From Jaapia argillacea MUCL 33604 (taxonomy: Eukaryota > Basidiomycota > Agaricomycetes > Jaapiales > Jaapiaceae): a stretch of DNA of 64,000 nt. This document shows positions 47,838 through 60,078 of this stretch, piece after piece. The position numbers and the translations under genes were made by a program. Each line of letters starts with the position of its first letter. Positions within the stretch are counted from its first letter, which is position 1. The notes under the pieces were generated by a model. The model saw only the letters and a list, made by a program, of their open reading frames with translations. It searched no databases and was not told the DNA's origin. The stretch lies in the NCBI GenBank assembly GCA_000697665.1, contig KL197747.1:168719-232718 (forward strand), written 5' to 3'.

Positions 47838-48188
47838 ATGGCCAGCACCCACCGCTTCGTCGGCGACAAGCTTGTAGAGGAGATCCCCGCTGACGCGAAG
47901 CAGAAAATCCCTGACGATGAGCTCACCAAGCGTGAGGTCGATCGTAATCCTCGTGAGGAGTCAGGAGCCAACAAAAGGGCCGGTGTAGCCTCAAGGGATC
48001 CCCAAGGTATGAGCTCGACTTCACCTGTCGACGTGGAGGGAGGATGATTGAAAGCCCACATAGAGTTCGATGCGAGGTATCCAGGATCATACGGGGACCC
48101 AAAACCTGTCCAAGGTAAAGCACTTAAATGGCCGGAAAGGACGGATGGAATATTTTAACGAACTCTCTCGATAGATCCAGTTATGTGA
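47838..48188 (+). CDS. Small hydrophilic protein of unknown function (about 77 aa)
   Basis: Three exons: 47838-48006, 48064-48114 and 48175-48188. The introns are of 57 and 60 bp with GTATGA...CATAG and GTAAAG...GATAG ends; the total is exactly 78 codons. The product begins MASTHRFVGDKLVEEIPADA, continues KQKIPDDELTKREVDRNPRE, ANKRAGVASRDPQEFDARYP, and ends GSYGDPKPVQDPVM. It is charged, without cysteines, membrane spans or a signal peptide, and is probably disordered. No family was recognised; the composition resembles small stress- or desiccation-related fungal proteins, but that is only a guess. A TATA box and clean splicing support it. Confidence 0.65.
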
Positions 48189-48717
48189 GGTCGCTAGAGG
48201 AGTGGTCTGGTTGACTATCTCTGTAGAGGTTCTTGGAAGTCTGAGAGCAAGACATTGCACGATGTATGAGTAGCGACCAATCGAAGGACTTCAGTCTTGT
48301 TTGCCCGATGCAAATGATTCGAGACGTGAGTGGTTTGTTTTGGGGAGGCCCCAGAGGCGGCGGCCGCGGGAGATACAGACACCAAGTACTGGCTTCTCAT
48401 AGGGTATATGCCGCTTACGTGACGATAGTTTGTGCGTAGCTATCATAGCCCTTCGCAAGGAAGCGAAGGACCCCAGTTTGTGAAGGCGGCCAGTGGCAGA
48501 AGGTAGCCAGCAAAGTATGAGGCAGGAAATAGCGCTCGTCGCCTTTCGGCTTTGGTCAGTAAGTTCAGCCGCTCAGCGGTAATCTGACCTTGAATTCTGC
48601 CCAACATGTGTATTTGTCCTCTCTTCCACACTACTCGGTGCCGATCCTGTTGGCTTCACGATTCTTCAATAGCCTAAATCGCCTAAATTCGATATTCTCT
48701 TGCTTTGAAGGCCCAGG

Positions 48718-50327
48718 ATGCCATCCTGCCTCTTGGAATTACCCTGCGACGTGGTTCTGGCAATCCTTAAATTCATCGAATTCGATGACATCCTATCTCT
48801 TCTTGCGGTACGTGTGTCCGAGTCCTGGACTCGCTGGCTGTCATGGTCTGTCAGACTCTAACATGCTCTCTGATTCAAGACATGCACCGCACTCCGTTCA
48901 TTATCTGACTCGCGTGTGTTGTGGTTAGATGTCTTGCAACAGATGAAGACTGACGAGTCTCAACCACTTCCCTGCTTTGAGCACCAGGATCTTTCCTTGT
49001 TAGAGCTGCAAAGCCTCCAGAAGATTGCAATGCATAAGAGAAGGCTGGAGAGAAATTGGCACACCGAAAGCCCTCGCGTCAGGGGCTCCATCCAGGCTTA
49101 CTCGTTCGACCAGCATCTGGAAGTCCTATGGGTAATACCAGGCAGTACTCTTGTCCTACTCCATCACTTCACCCAATCGATGTTGGTTTTGTGGGACTTT
49201 GCTGAATCAGAAGCCCTGGATATGCTCCCTGTTGGTCGCACCGTTTACCGTTTTCGCATCTCCCCGAAGCCTGGCCAGCAACGGATGGTCCTGTTGGCGA
49301 GCGACAGTGAATATTCTGGAGACGGTCTGTGCGTGAATTCTAATCTTCGTCTTGACTACCTCTCACGCTCCAGTTTAATTCTCAGAGCGACCGACTTCCG
49401 AGTTGTAGATATTAACTACTTGCCTGAAGGTCGGCGGCCTTTCATTCACCATCGAATGCATGTCCCATTATATCCGTCCAACGCATATCCCTTCGTCGAC
49501 GGCGATGAATTCGGATTTGTCTCTGACAACTATGATGAAACCTTTGATGTGAAGATCTTCCATCTTGGTACTCAAACATGCTACCATTTCCAAGTTGCAG
49601 TTGGTCCCATCATCGTGTGTCTATTGTTCGATCCCATCGATATCCCGAACCCTAACAACACCTTTCATATCCTCAGGCTGGTTTTCATTTAAGATCGTTT
49701 CTCTACGACGGAGACTTTTACCTCTCGATCGACGACGAAGAGGGTTTCCGCGTTCACCATTTCCCCTTTCCCCTATACTCCGCCAGCAAAGTCCATCAAA
49801 CCACCATTGTCAACGACGTGCCATTCATTCTGTATTCCAAGACCAGAGTGTCTGAATCCAGCACACTGGACTCTGGCGTGCCAATCTCTCGTTTAACAGC
49901 AATCTCGTCAGATTATGACGGGGATCCCCTTCACCCACACACTTCCCTTCACTTTTGGCCCGTATCCGCCATCTCCACTCCAGGTACCCCTTCTCTTCAA
50001 TTCTATCCTGGATTTGAGACCACCCTCCACGGCCAGATATGCGGCTCTCTTACTCCAGACGAAGGTCACCTCCTTCTATTCCGAGCAGCATCAGGCAGAC
50101 ATGCTCTCTTCCTCAGGTGGATGGGGATGGATGTAGTGGAGTCGGATCGATACCGTCTTACTCTCGTACATTATCATCGAGACGCCTCCGCTCTAAAACT
50201 GCGTGACCTTCCCTTGCCCCATTTCATCCCCCTTGCCGAAGTCAATTCTATCGCCCTGGACGATCGTCGTGGTGTTGTAATTCTAGCTGATTCTTTAGGC
50301 ACCCTGTATACCATTTCCTACGCTTGA
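48718..50327 (+). CDS. F-box protein, local family member 3
   Basis: Starts at ATG 48718: MPSCLLELPCDVVLAILKFI, EFDDILSLLA, a clear F-box. A 72-bp intron (48808-48879, GTACGT...CAAG) joins TCTALRSLSDSRVLWLDVLQ. The substrate-binding half has QDLSLLELQSLQKIAMHKRR and LERNWHTESPRVRG, the same block found in members 1 and 2 (RLENNWSKDEPSVIG; DLDSNWSRESPHSVG), then repeated beta-strand-like units. One further intron lies near 49616-49678. The C terminus reads LTLVHYHRDASALKLRDLPL and ends GTLYTISYA. It is about 13 kb from the other two copies, so the family has spread locally. The expected role is as an SCF ubiquitin-ligase adaptor. Confidence 0.82.
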
Positions 50328-50459
50328 TTCCCTATCAACGTACAATGTAACATCACTCTGTATCCAAATTAGTAGTAACCGGGGACAACATGTTTCGTCA
50401 GCAGAGCCCTGGACCAAATAGCCAAGAAATAGTATGTGCGGAAGATCACTAGTTCCGCC

Positions 50460-53373
50460 TTACAAAAGTTGCAGACTTTCGAGGATCGTGACAGCATTAG
50501 GTCTGTCTGACGCAGTATGGCGCATGCAAAGAAGAAGAAGAGCCCATAATCCACGACTCATCGTCCTTCCATAGGCTCCGGCACCGGGGTTATCAAGTTT
50601 ACGACCCGACGACACTCCGGAGTGGATCTCGAAGTCTCTCAGGCCAGCGAAGGGTGTCTGTCCGCTATAGAGCTATCTTTTGGGTTAGTGAGGATCCTGT
50701 GAAAGTAATAACGAACTGTCCTACCTCCCAACCGACTACCCCGAAAGCATACACGTCGCTACGGTATGTTGGCTCAGATGAGTCGGCTCCCAAAGTCGGG
50801 CCGGAGTTCAGCAGCTCAGGAGCCATCCATGGGAGACTCCCCTGCGTCATACGACTGGTAGCCGAATATAGTTGGGAATTGGGAGCAGTGAAGAGGGAGG
50901 CCAGGCCAAAATCACAGAGCTTTGCATGACAACTCTCGTCAATGAGGATGTTCCTCTGTAGACTGGGTTTAGCAACGTCATCTTTATAAGGAGAACCAAG
51001 ACTGACTCCGCAGAGATCTCCGTGAATGATGTCTTCCGCGTGGAGATAAATGAGGCCCTCAGCAATTTCGCGAAGCTATAGAACACGAATGAGATAGACA
51101 AAGGTTAGGATGAAAGACCTTACCAGTCGATCCACCGTTTGACTAGCAACGGATACATCTTGCGTATAATTCATTGCGTTTCCATTGTTCATCCAAGGGA
51201 GAATCATATAAGGGACCGACTCTGGTGATTGGGACCAGATGCCCCGCAATGGAAGGATCGAGTCATGCTTCAGCTGGCGCCAAACTAATACTTCCTGAGC
51301 AAACATCTGCAGTGGGACCATTAGTGACCAATGAAAGTGGAATGTCGCAACGTGTGTTCTTACCCGCCTGTGTTTCACGACCTCACGAGTTTGAGTAAGG
51401 AAGAACCGCACCCTCTTCATCGCGACCGCCTTTCCACCACATAAGCCTTTGAATATGTCGGCGAAGCCGCCACCTGCAATGGGATCCTTTCCGTAGTTGT
51501 CGACGGTTTCTTTGATAAACAAAGAAGGAGGTAGCTGCTGCGACTCTTTCACTAGATTGATGAGAAGACGACGAGTGCGCCTGCGCAAGGTCTGCACGTC
51601 CTTATCGGAGGCGAATGGGAAGAGGGATTTGAAGTTGGTGGTATCGCTCGTCCAATCCAGAACCTTCATTATTCACATGTTGATCGGTCAGCAGAGGGCT
51701 CAGTCATGAACGATAAAGCAAACGAACCTTTTGCAGGGCTTCCTCGTAATCCTCCGCCTCATTTTCTCGCAACTCGCAAACCTGATGGCACGCATCCGCA
51801 GACTCGACAATGTCCTGAAGCCAGGTCATAATCATAATCCTCGTGGTCTGCAAAACCGTAGTGCGGTCATCTTGTTGAATGGGCATGTAACTATCAGAAG
51901 AGTAATTCGTGTCGAATGGTCTGATGCTAAGTCCTTTCTCTCCTTTGGCGCGAGCGAGGAAGGTCGCATCTCGGACAATTTCTTCTCGTATGGAGAGAGT
52001 GATGTCGATGTTGGTCTCGTCCTCGAAGAGGATGTTGTTATGTTTGATCCATGATTTGATGCTCATGTCCGTGCCACCTTCGATCGTCCTCAGGTGGTCG
52101 ACGTAACGAGGAGCGAGAGTGTACCACTGAGAATAGCCTTCTGTGAGGAGGAGGACTACAGCATGAGACGTATGTGACGAGATGAGGACCTAGAACAGGA
52201 ACGAACATCCAGGTGAGGAAGGTTTGCGAGAGGCTTTATAGCAACTTACCTTCCCGTCACCCCACTGGCGGTGACGCAAGAAAACATAAAAATCTTTGTA
52301 TCTCTTGACGTCGACATTCATTCCATCAAGATGTTCCTTGAGTTCTTCGCTGGGGTGGCCGTCGAGGAAAAGGATGCCCTTTCGTAGCCCAATATACAAG
52401 TAGGACAATGAATGGTGGTTGCCCTCCAGAGAAAGGACGAAAGCTGCGCAAAGATCGCCCGCCTCAGATATGCTTTTGGCTATCAACCGTACTTCGAGAA
52501 CTCACCGATATCTTCAGGAGAAGAGATAAGGGTCCCAGAGTGTGGTTCCTTGGAAATTTGTCCTTCTCCACGGAAAACAGTAGAAGGCCCTTGTCCTTTG
52601 ATCCATGCTTGAACCTGCTTCAGTCTTCGAGATACGTCTGCATATAACGAGAAAAGAGAGATTCGACCAAGTTCCCAGAGAACGAAAAGTAACTAACCGG
52701 GACCAATGTGAAGCGGTTTGTCGGAAAACACTCCGCTGGTGCCTGCCGATTTATCTTTCCATATCCTATCAATAAGGTTTTGTGACGGGAGCTTGATACG
52801 AGACTTCTTCGTCGCCAGTAGAGACCTCAAGAGTTCAGCCTTGTCATCTTGGATGAGACGCGCATCGATCCCGACGACTGCGTTCTCTGCTCGATTCTGA
52901 GGCAGCAACAGTCACGATCATGAAGATGAATGGTGACCACAGATTATGGGACTCACAGCGAGCCAGGATGCCCAGTAGTCCGAAGAGTAAACAGCATCAA
53001 CGACGATGACGAACCAGTGCTTCAGCAGGACCTCCTTTTGGGCGAGATCGTAATCTTTGGGCTCAACGAAGAGGTATCCAGCGGTTTTTGATACGATTGC
53101 TAAACCTGATGTGCCTGAGAATCTTTGGATCCTCGATGATCAGCATTCGCACAACAAGTGTGAGATCGATGATGACCCACCCGGAGATATATTGCAATCT
53201 CCTTTCATTCGTCTCTACAGTTCCATGCGCATTGTGAGTAGGGATAATGCTAGGAACCGTATGTGCGTAAGGTTCTGTACGTCAAAGATCGACAGTGGCT
53301 TGACGTACTAGTAGTCCAGCGGTGTGCTTTCCATTGCCATAGCCCTTCGCAGCATCGTCAACCGATCGCTCAT
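50460..53373 (-). CDS. Aminopeptidase-P-like domain fused to a protein kinase (candidate)
   Basis: Starts at ATG 53373: MSDRLTMLRRAMAMESTPLD, YYIIPTHNAHGTVETNERRL, QYISGFSGTSGLAIVSKTAG. This is the creatinase N-terminal domain of Xaa-Pro aminopeptidase P. A second such domain follows (AENAVVGIDARLIQDDKAEL, NLIDRIWKDKSAG; VLSLEGNHHSLSYLYIGLRK; DGHPSEELKEHLDGMNVDVK; KVLISSHTSHAVVLLL). The peptidase part then fades at about residue 390, near GLSIRPFDTNYSSDSYMPIQ, before any of the five metal ligands. The open frame continues (TWLQDIVESADACHQVCELR), and one intron (GTTCGT...GAAG) joins VLDWTSDTTNFKSLFPFASD and a kinase: DPIAGGGFADIFKG, AVAMKRVR, IIHGDLCGRNILID, CDFGLAS, PWMAPELL, RSDVYAFGVVGWE, stop at 50460. 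Catalytic Lys, HGD-L and DFG are present, so the kinase should be active while the peptidase half is not. The alternative is two genes, with the kinase starting at MKVLDWTSD (51669). Confidence 0.6.
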
Positions 53374-54534
53374 CGGAAGCTTTTCACAGACATTTTAATC
53401 GACGTCGATACTTGAATCCTCAGTGAAGATAGACTGACCGACACGCCTCCAACAGAGAATGAACGAGATACGTTGCCAGGCCCAGGATACATCCTGGAGA
53501 CGCCAAAGTCATTGCGGAACGTTTCTGATCCCTCTTTCATGCTGGAAGGATGGGTTTAACAAGGTCGGTGGTTGTGGGGAAGAGTGGGGTGTAGAGCATG
53601 AGGCAGGTTTTGTTGCACGATAGGCGCGCATGTCAAAATTACCACTGGACAGCTTGTACAGCTTTCTGCTCGAATCTGCATTGCTTTTGACGATCCATTT
53701 TGACCAAAATCACTGACCCAGGCGCCGACATCGTGTCAATCCTCGAACGTAGAATAAGTCAAGTCAGATGCTGCAGCGAGATATACATGGTAGAAATGAA
53801 TTTCGATGTGTGGGGAGGAGAGCCAGGCCAAGTTGGAATTTTGTTTGCCGACGCGACGGTCAACCTACAACCTCCCTTAAGTTGACACATCGATGTCGAG
53901 ACAAACTCGCCGTTCTCATCCTAGTGCATTGTCCTCACATAGTGACATATCCCTTATGTACACGGACCTACACGGACGCAGCCCATGGTCATGCTCGTTG
54001 ACTCCACTGCGGCCTCGCGAGCTGTCCTTTTGACGGCTGCGAACTTGAATGAGCTGGCTGAAGCACACGCGGGGATCTGTCCTTATTCCTTGGATATAAC
54101 TTCGCTCCCCGCTTCTTCAACTCCTCACTTCCTATGTGGTGAGCAACCTTTTCAACAATAATTTCTCTCCGAAGGATTCTCTAATCCATAGAACATCCCC
54201 AGTATGTCACAGGTTGGCCGACTCTATCCTTCAACTGGACTCGGTGGGTACATTTAAGTGTATCACTGGACGCTATTGCACCGTACGCGTCGAAAGCAAG
54301 ACTTGACTGGATGCGTTTGGCCCACCGCTAGCGAAGGTGAAGCCTCCGTCCGGTCCGAGTGCCGTTGTTAACCGCATCCTGCTGATCACGCTGCGTCTCT
54401 TCGATGCGGTCATGCGATGCAGGATTTAGGCTATGAACGGTAGACTTGCTGTATACAAGCTCTGGCTCCCACATTATTGAGCAGAAACGGTGCAGGAACT
54501 CCCAACACCCTCTCGCGTTCACTCACTCCACACC
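53374..54534. other. Divergent intergenic region, no gene recognised
   Basis: About 1.16 kb between the start codons of the peptidase-kinase gene and beta-mannosidase, so it holds both promoters. Short frames (for example 53700-53885) have no domain. No TATA box was assigned. Confidence 0.35.
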
Positions 54535-57500
54535 ATGAAGGTGCAAGAGATCACCCTGAACAGGAACTGGCAATGGAAACAACGCGATACCTCGTTGTCG
54601 GCGGTGCTGGACGAACTAAACCCGCCTGCGGGTGAACAGGAACTCATCAACAAGTGGAATGACGCCCACGCGTTCCCATCCGAAATCCACATTGAGTTGA
54701 TGAAAGTTGGTCAGATCCCAGATCCATACGTTGGGTTTAACGAGCACAAAGTTCAATGTGAGCCATTAGTTTCGTTTGTTCGAGGGTTTCAAGTACAGCG
54801 TTGTTCAAATGTGTTGCAGGGGTGGGAGATCGAGAGTGGTTGTACAAGTCTACTTTCGCCTTTGATCGAAACAACGGCGATCAGCATACAGAGTTGGAGT
54901 TCGAAGGACTTGACACTTTCTGCGATGTCTATCTCGTGAGTCAAAATGAAGGACATTCATTCACAAGATCTAAAGATCATGGTTTCAGAATGGCAAGCTG
55001 ATACTCTCCACTGATAATCAATTTCGCTCCTACGCTGTGCGTCTTCATTATTTCATACTTTTCCTTTGAACTCCTCCAACCCATATTCCACTGACAGGTG
55101 ACGCTCAACCCCGCCACACTCCAACCCTCCGATAATATTTTACTTCTTCACTTCAAATCCGCAAAACAGATCGCAAAAACCATCGAAAGCCAATTCCGCC
55201 GCGTACGGGCAGGCTCCATAAACCTCGGAGACCCGAGCAGGGTCTATGTACGCAAAGCCCAGTATGACTGGAGGTGAGTCGTGTTGAAGCTACTTGCCAC
55301 CGGCCGGAAATCTCCCTTGCCTGAGGCTTTGTTTCAACGTCAATTTCATTTCGATCCTCCTAACTTCGTTCGTTTTCTGCTGCCAGATGGGACTGGGTCA
55401 GTACCAATGCGCAGTCTGATAACGCGCAGTCGAAGCTCACCTCACCCCAACCTCACTTTTTCATCGTGGCTTTTTAACGTTCAGGGACCAGAGCTAATGA
55501 CATGCGGACCTTATCGTCCCATCAAGCTCGTAACATACAGCACTCGGATATCCTCAATTTACACCCGGGCGCACGTCTCTCCGTCATCACCCACCTCATC
55601 ATCATCATTGAAAGTTAACCTCTCATTATCCGGGGATATCTCGAAAGCGCACACTCTTCGCCTGGTTCTCCGGGGTGAGAGTGGAGGCCAAGATTTGAAA
55701 CCGATCAGATCCGAAGATGTGAGATTGACGAAGGGAAGCATCGTTGGTGAATTGCGAGATGTGGTCAGCTGGGAATTCAAGAATGGCGAGGTGGACCTGT
55801 GGTGGCCCGTCGGGTATGGTGGGCAGACTCTATATGTTTTGGAGATCCTATTGCTCGGAGATGTGAGTCCCATCTTTGTGTGCGTGGAATAGAGTGTTTG
55901 AGACTCAATCACGTTGGCCGTATGTCAGAACGAATTCCTCCTTGACCAACAAACCAAACGGATCGGGTTCCGCGACGTCCAACTCATCCAAGAGGCTCTC
56001 AAGGAACCTGACCAGTATGGCACAGGAACAACGTTCTTGTTCCAAGTGAATGGCGTCCGTATCTTCATTGGGGGTGGGTGACATCGCTCGATTTCCTTCG
56101 TGAGACTGCTGACGAGCAGCGGCCCTGTGGTCTTAGGATCGAATTGGGTGCCGGCGGATTCGTTCCTAACAACCATCACCTCCGAGAGATATCGCGCATG
56201 GCTCACTCTATTGAAAGAAGGCAACCAGAATATGGTGAGGATTTGGGGTGGTGGAGTATACGAACCGGACGTTTTCTATGATACATGTGATGGTGTGTTC
56301 CTCTCGCTTGCCGTCTCGCATTGGTTGCTCGAGAAATCTGATTTTCGCCCATGAAGAGCTCGGGATTCTCGTCTGGCAAGACTTCCAGTTTGCGTGCGGT
56401 GTCTATCCAGCGCATGATGAATTCGTCGCAAATGTCCGAGCCGAAGCTGAGGATAATGTCAAGCGTCTTAGACACCATCCTTCTCTGGCTCTCCTTTGCG
56501 GAAACAATGAAGGTTAGTCGTCGGTTAACATGGAAGGGAACATTCCAAAAAGCTGACGAATCCGCCAGACTATCAACAAGTCCTTCAATGGGGAGGTTCG
56601 TAATTTAGTCACGATCATCATCTCTCGAGCATAACGAGTTTTGACCCTTATCGTCTAAACCTAGGGATAACCGAACTCCCCGCACGCAAGATTTACGAAG
56701 AAGTTCTCCCTGAAGTCGTTTCTCGTCTAACAGATCCCGAGATCCCCTACCATCGCGGCTCACCTTACGGCGGCAAGGAATGGGACACCGCCGACCCGAC
56801 TGTGGGTGACGTTCATCAGTGGAACATCTGGGCCGGCGAGTTGCCTTGGCAGGATTATGAACGGAAAGGTGGCCGATTCGTCAGGTACTTGCAGACTTTT
56901 CTTCGATTGGTTTTTGCATCCACATTGAGCGTTTGGGACAGTGAATTCGGCATCCCATCGATGCCCGATATGAAGACGATCAAGTATTGGTTGGATGGTG
57001 ACGAATCTCAGGCTTGGCCGCAGTCCAAGCTCATGGCTCAACATTGTAAAGCTGGGGGTTTTGAGCGACGTTTTGCGGTTATTATGAACGAGAACTTCAG
57101 GCTTACGAGTGATTTGGAGACGTGAGTTTGTGATGATCTTTCATCTCCTCGCTTTGATTGCTGACGACTACAACGTCGACGCAGGCATGCTTTCAATACG
57201 CAAATTTTGCAATCGGAGGCTGTCGGTTTCGCTTATAGAATTTGGAGACGTGACTGGAGAGGCCAAGGCAAAGAATATGTAAGCGTTCGTTGTTTTCTCT
57301 CGCTGGAGGGGGTGTTGATCGCTCGAGGTGCTCAGACGGCGGGTGTGATTGTGTGGCAGTTGAATGATTGCTGGCCTGTTACTTCCTGGGCCATCGTCGA
57401 CTATTTCGTGAGTGGCCATAGGGTTCCATTGGGTTGTCAACTTGGCACTGATCTCAACGAATATCGACAGCTTCGGCCCAAGCCAGCTTTCTACACCGTG

Positions 57501-58270
57501 GCGCGCGAGATGCGTGCTATCACTGTGGGAGTTGCTCGAATAGTAAGCGATGCTCCGATGATACCGAGTATTGTTATCTCATTACAATCCTATTCAGGTC
57601 ACAAAAAACAGGGACAACGACAGACCAAAGCAGGTGTGTAATCCTACAAACCGCTCAACCCGGGACTCATCTCTTTTAGTTCTATGAATTCGGTGCTTTC
57701 CAATCTCGTTCGGCGACCATCGACGTCTGGGGGACGAACTCTAGACTGTCAAGCCGGTCCGTGAAACTGGAACTTAATTGCGTCGACATCAATCCAGGGT
57801 CAAACTGGAGTCACAAAGTGACTCGAGAAGTGGTGTTATTCCCCAATCAGTCAACGGAGTTGCTCTCGATTCCATGTCCATGTCCTCCCGCACCAGCTCC
57901 CGCTACCAAGAACGAAGATTCCCCGGCCACGACCTCATATTCAGTAGTTGTCAGCGCTCGCCTGCTGGACCCGAAAACAGGTGAAGTGATCGCCCGATAT
58001 GCGGACTGGCCACAACCATTCAGACATGTCGACTTCCCTCAAAACCCTGGTCTGAAGATAACCGTTGAAGGCGAGAGCGTTCGCGTAAGTGCAGAGAAGC
58101 CTGTGAAGGCGCTTGTGCTTAGTGTTGACGGGGATGGTGGAGAGGTGAAGTGGAGCGACAATGCGCTGGATATTATGCCAGGGGATGAACAAATGGTCAT
58201 TGCCAAGGGATTGCAGGGGAGGAACATCAAGATTGCCCATCTCGGTAAGGAGAAAGCGAAGGCGGTGTGA
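54535..58270 (+). CDS. mndB: Beta-mannosidase, glycoside hydrolase family 2 (MndB-like)
   Basis: Starts at ATG 54535 (MKVQEITLNRNWQWKQRDTS), with no signal peptide, as in intracellular MndB enzymes. The sugar-binding domain follows (FPSEIHIELMKVGQIPDPYV; REWLYKSTFAFDRN; VTLNPATLQPSDNILLLHFK; VYVRKAQYDWRWDWGPELMT). An Ig-like domain ends WWPVGYGGQTLYVLEILL. The TIM barrel has GVRIFIGGSNWVPADSF, NMVRIWGGGVYEPDVFYD, LGILVWQDFQFACGVYPAHD and LALLCGNNE (acid/base Glu), then GDVHQWNIWAGELPWQDYE and SEFGIPSMPDMKTIKYWL (nucleophile Glu). Later exons give GVIVWQLNDCWPVTSWAIVD and a C-terminal beta domain ending KIAHLGKEKAKAV. The enzyme removes beta-mannose from the non-reducing ends of manno-oligosaccharides. 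About ten short introns are needed. Confidence 0.94.
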
Positions 58271-59206
58271 GGATGAGGCAGGGGTCCGAGGCAGTTGTAC
58301 GATAACATGTATTCGAATACGATACCGAAAGACTACTCCAAGACAACAAAGCATCCCCAGCGATGATCACGAGGCCGGGATATGTGTGTAAATGAGTACC
58401 ATCCGTGGGGCAGTGGGAGAGAGAGCAAGAGATATGTGAGGTTCTCCGCTGGCGGCGTGCCGGCAATCGCAGCGGATCGCAAGGAAGGCAGAGAAGCAGT
58501 TAACTTGTTCTTCCCAGGGAATGAGGCCACACCGGAAAGTAGGGTCATATCTTTCGGCGGGCCAATTGAACTGGGTTCAAATTCGCAAGCACCGGTGGCA
58601 CACCAATCCGCTTGGCGATGGGATGTCGGAAGCTGGGCTGGTCTGTGACTACGTGAATGATCATATAAAACGATCTCACCCGTACAGCATTAGTGTATCT
58701 CCGCAGCACAAGCGTCTGCAAAAAACGGATCGCAGACGAAAAGGGCTTCACACCTTGATTGACAGCTGCAGACCGCTTCCTATCGGCGGCGGGGAGCTGC
58801 GACGGGGAAGGAGATCGTCTGAGTAGTGGTTTGCAGCAGTCATCGACAACACCGCGATGGCCCGTCTGATAACGAGGGAAAGCACGAAGCGCAGAATTTA
58901 CGTGTAATAGATTCCAGTCACTTTCAGCTTAGCTCTGATGCAAGGTGAAGGGAACTTGTCGAGATATGGAAGAGTTACACAAGGATAGCGCCCTTGTGGT
59001 CATGTGTGGTAGATTTATTGTTTCGTAGTCGGGTATTCCTGAACAGCAGCGCCAGAAATTTTTGATCATGGTGGGCGAGAACAAGGGGATGTCACAGAGT
59101 GACATGTGACAGTGGGCTGAAGTGGCGCCCACCCACGCCTTGGTCAACCCCCTACAGCTTCCACGCTGCCGAAATCTGCTGAACTCTTGATCCCTACCAT
59201 CGAACT
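58271..59206. other. Intergenic region, no gene recognised
   Basis: About 0.94 kb between beta-mannosidase and the E2 gene on the same strand. An imperfect inverted repeat (TGTCACAGAGTGACATGTGACA, near 59090-59111) is the only structure noticed. Short frames carry no domain. Confidence 0.35.
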
Positions 59207-60078
59207 ATGGATGCTAGACTGCGCCGCGTGAACAAAGAGATAGCTGGTTAGCCCAGTTGATCACTTTTGTCGGTCCTGATGACTGACTCGGCGTCACCGC
59301 AGACTGCAAGAATGACAAAACCTCGAAGATTACTCTCGAACTTGTCGATGAGTCGCCCTTCCATCTAAAGGGCGCTTTCCCTGGACCGGAAGGTACCCCA
59401 TATGAGGGTGGACATTTTGAAGTCGTCTGTATCGTGGTTCAGTTTACTGTCATTATCTGTACATAATCGGGCTAATTATTCTTGCAGGATATACGGATAC
59501 CGGATTCGTATCCTTTCCAACCTCTGAAGATGAAATTCATCACCAAAGTCTACCATCCGAATATATCGTCTGCATCAGGGGCAATCTGCCTTGACATCCT
59601 CAAAGACGCCTGGTCTCCCGTTCTCACCCTCAAATCCACCCTCATCTCTTTACAATCGCTCTTGTGCTCACCTGAACCAAACGATCCGCAGGATGCGGAA
59701 GTGGCCAAGCACTATATGACCAGTCGAAGTAGCTTTGAGGAGACGGCTAGATATTGGACTCATATCTATGCTGGAGGCCCTGAGGCAAAGGCTGCAGGGA
59801 AGGCGAGGGATACTCCAGTCGGAGCTGTGAGAGATGAGATCGCCATAGCAGGCTTAGAGAAGGCACACGTAGACCAATTCGAGGCTCTTGGGTTTGAGAG
59901 GACTAAAGTGGTATGTTTCAAAATTCCGCTCCAGTCTTCGCGACTAACAACGAACGTTCTCTGATCTATTTGGTTTAATCCATTTCAGATCGATGTTTTG
60001 CGGAGACTCAACTACAGAGGAGCGAACGTCGCAAAAATCACAGAAGATCGCGTTGTAGAAGAACTTTTGAAGTCTTAA
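59207..60078 (+). CDS. UBC1: Ubiquitin-conjugating enzyme E2 with C-terminal UBA domain (Ubc1/UBE2K type)
   Basis: Starts at ATG 59207 ([13 protein letters not shown]), then an intron of about 55 bp and [20 protein letters not shown]. The UBC fold has [16 protein letters not shown] and, after another intron, [40 protein letters not shown] (HPN motif and catalytic Cys), then [21 protein letters not shown] linker leads to the UBA domain [13 protein letters not shown], joined by a last intron to [20 protein letters not shown], ending RVVEELLKS. The UBC-plus-UBA layout identifies Ubc1, which extends Lys48-linked ubiquitin chains with the APC and other E3s. The size (about 220 aa) is as expected. 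Confidence 0.95.
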
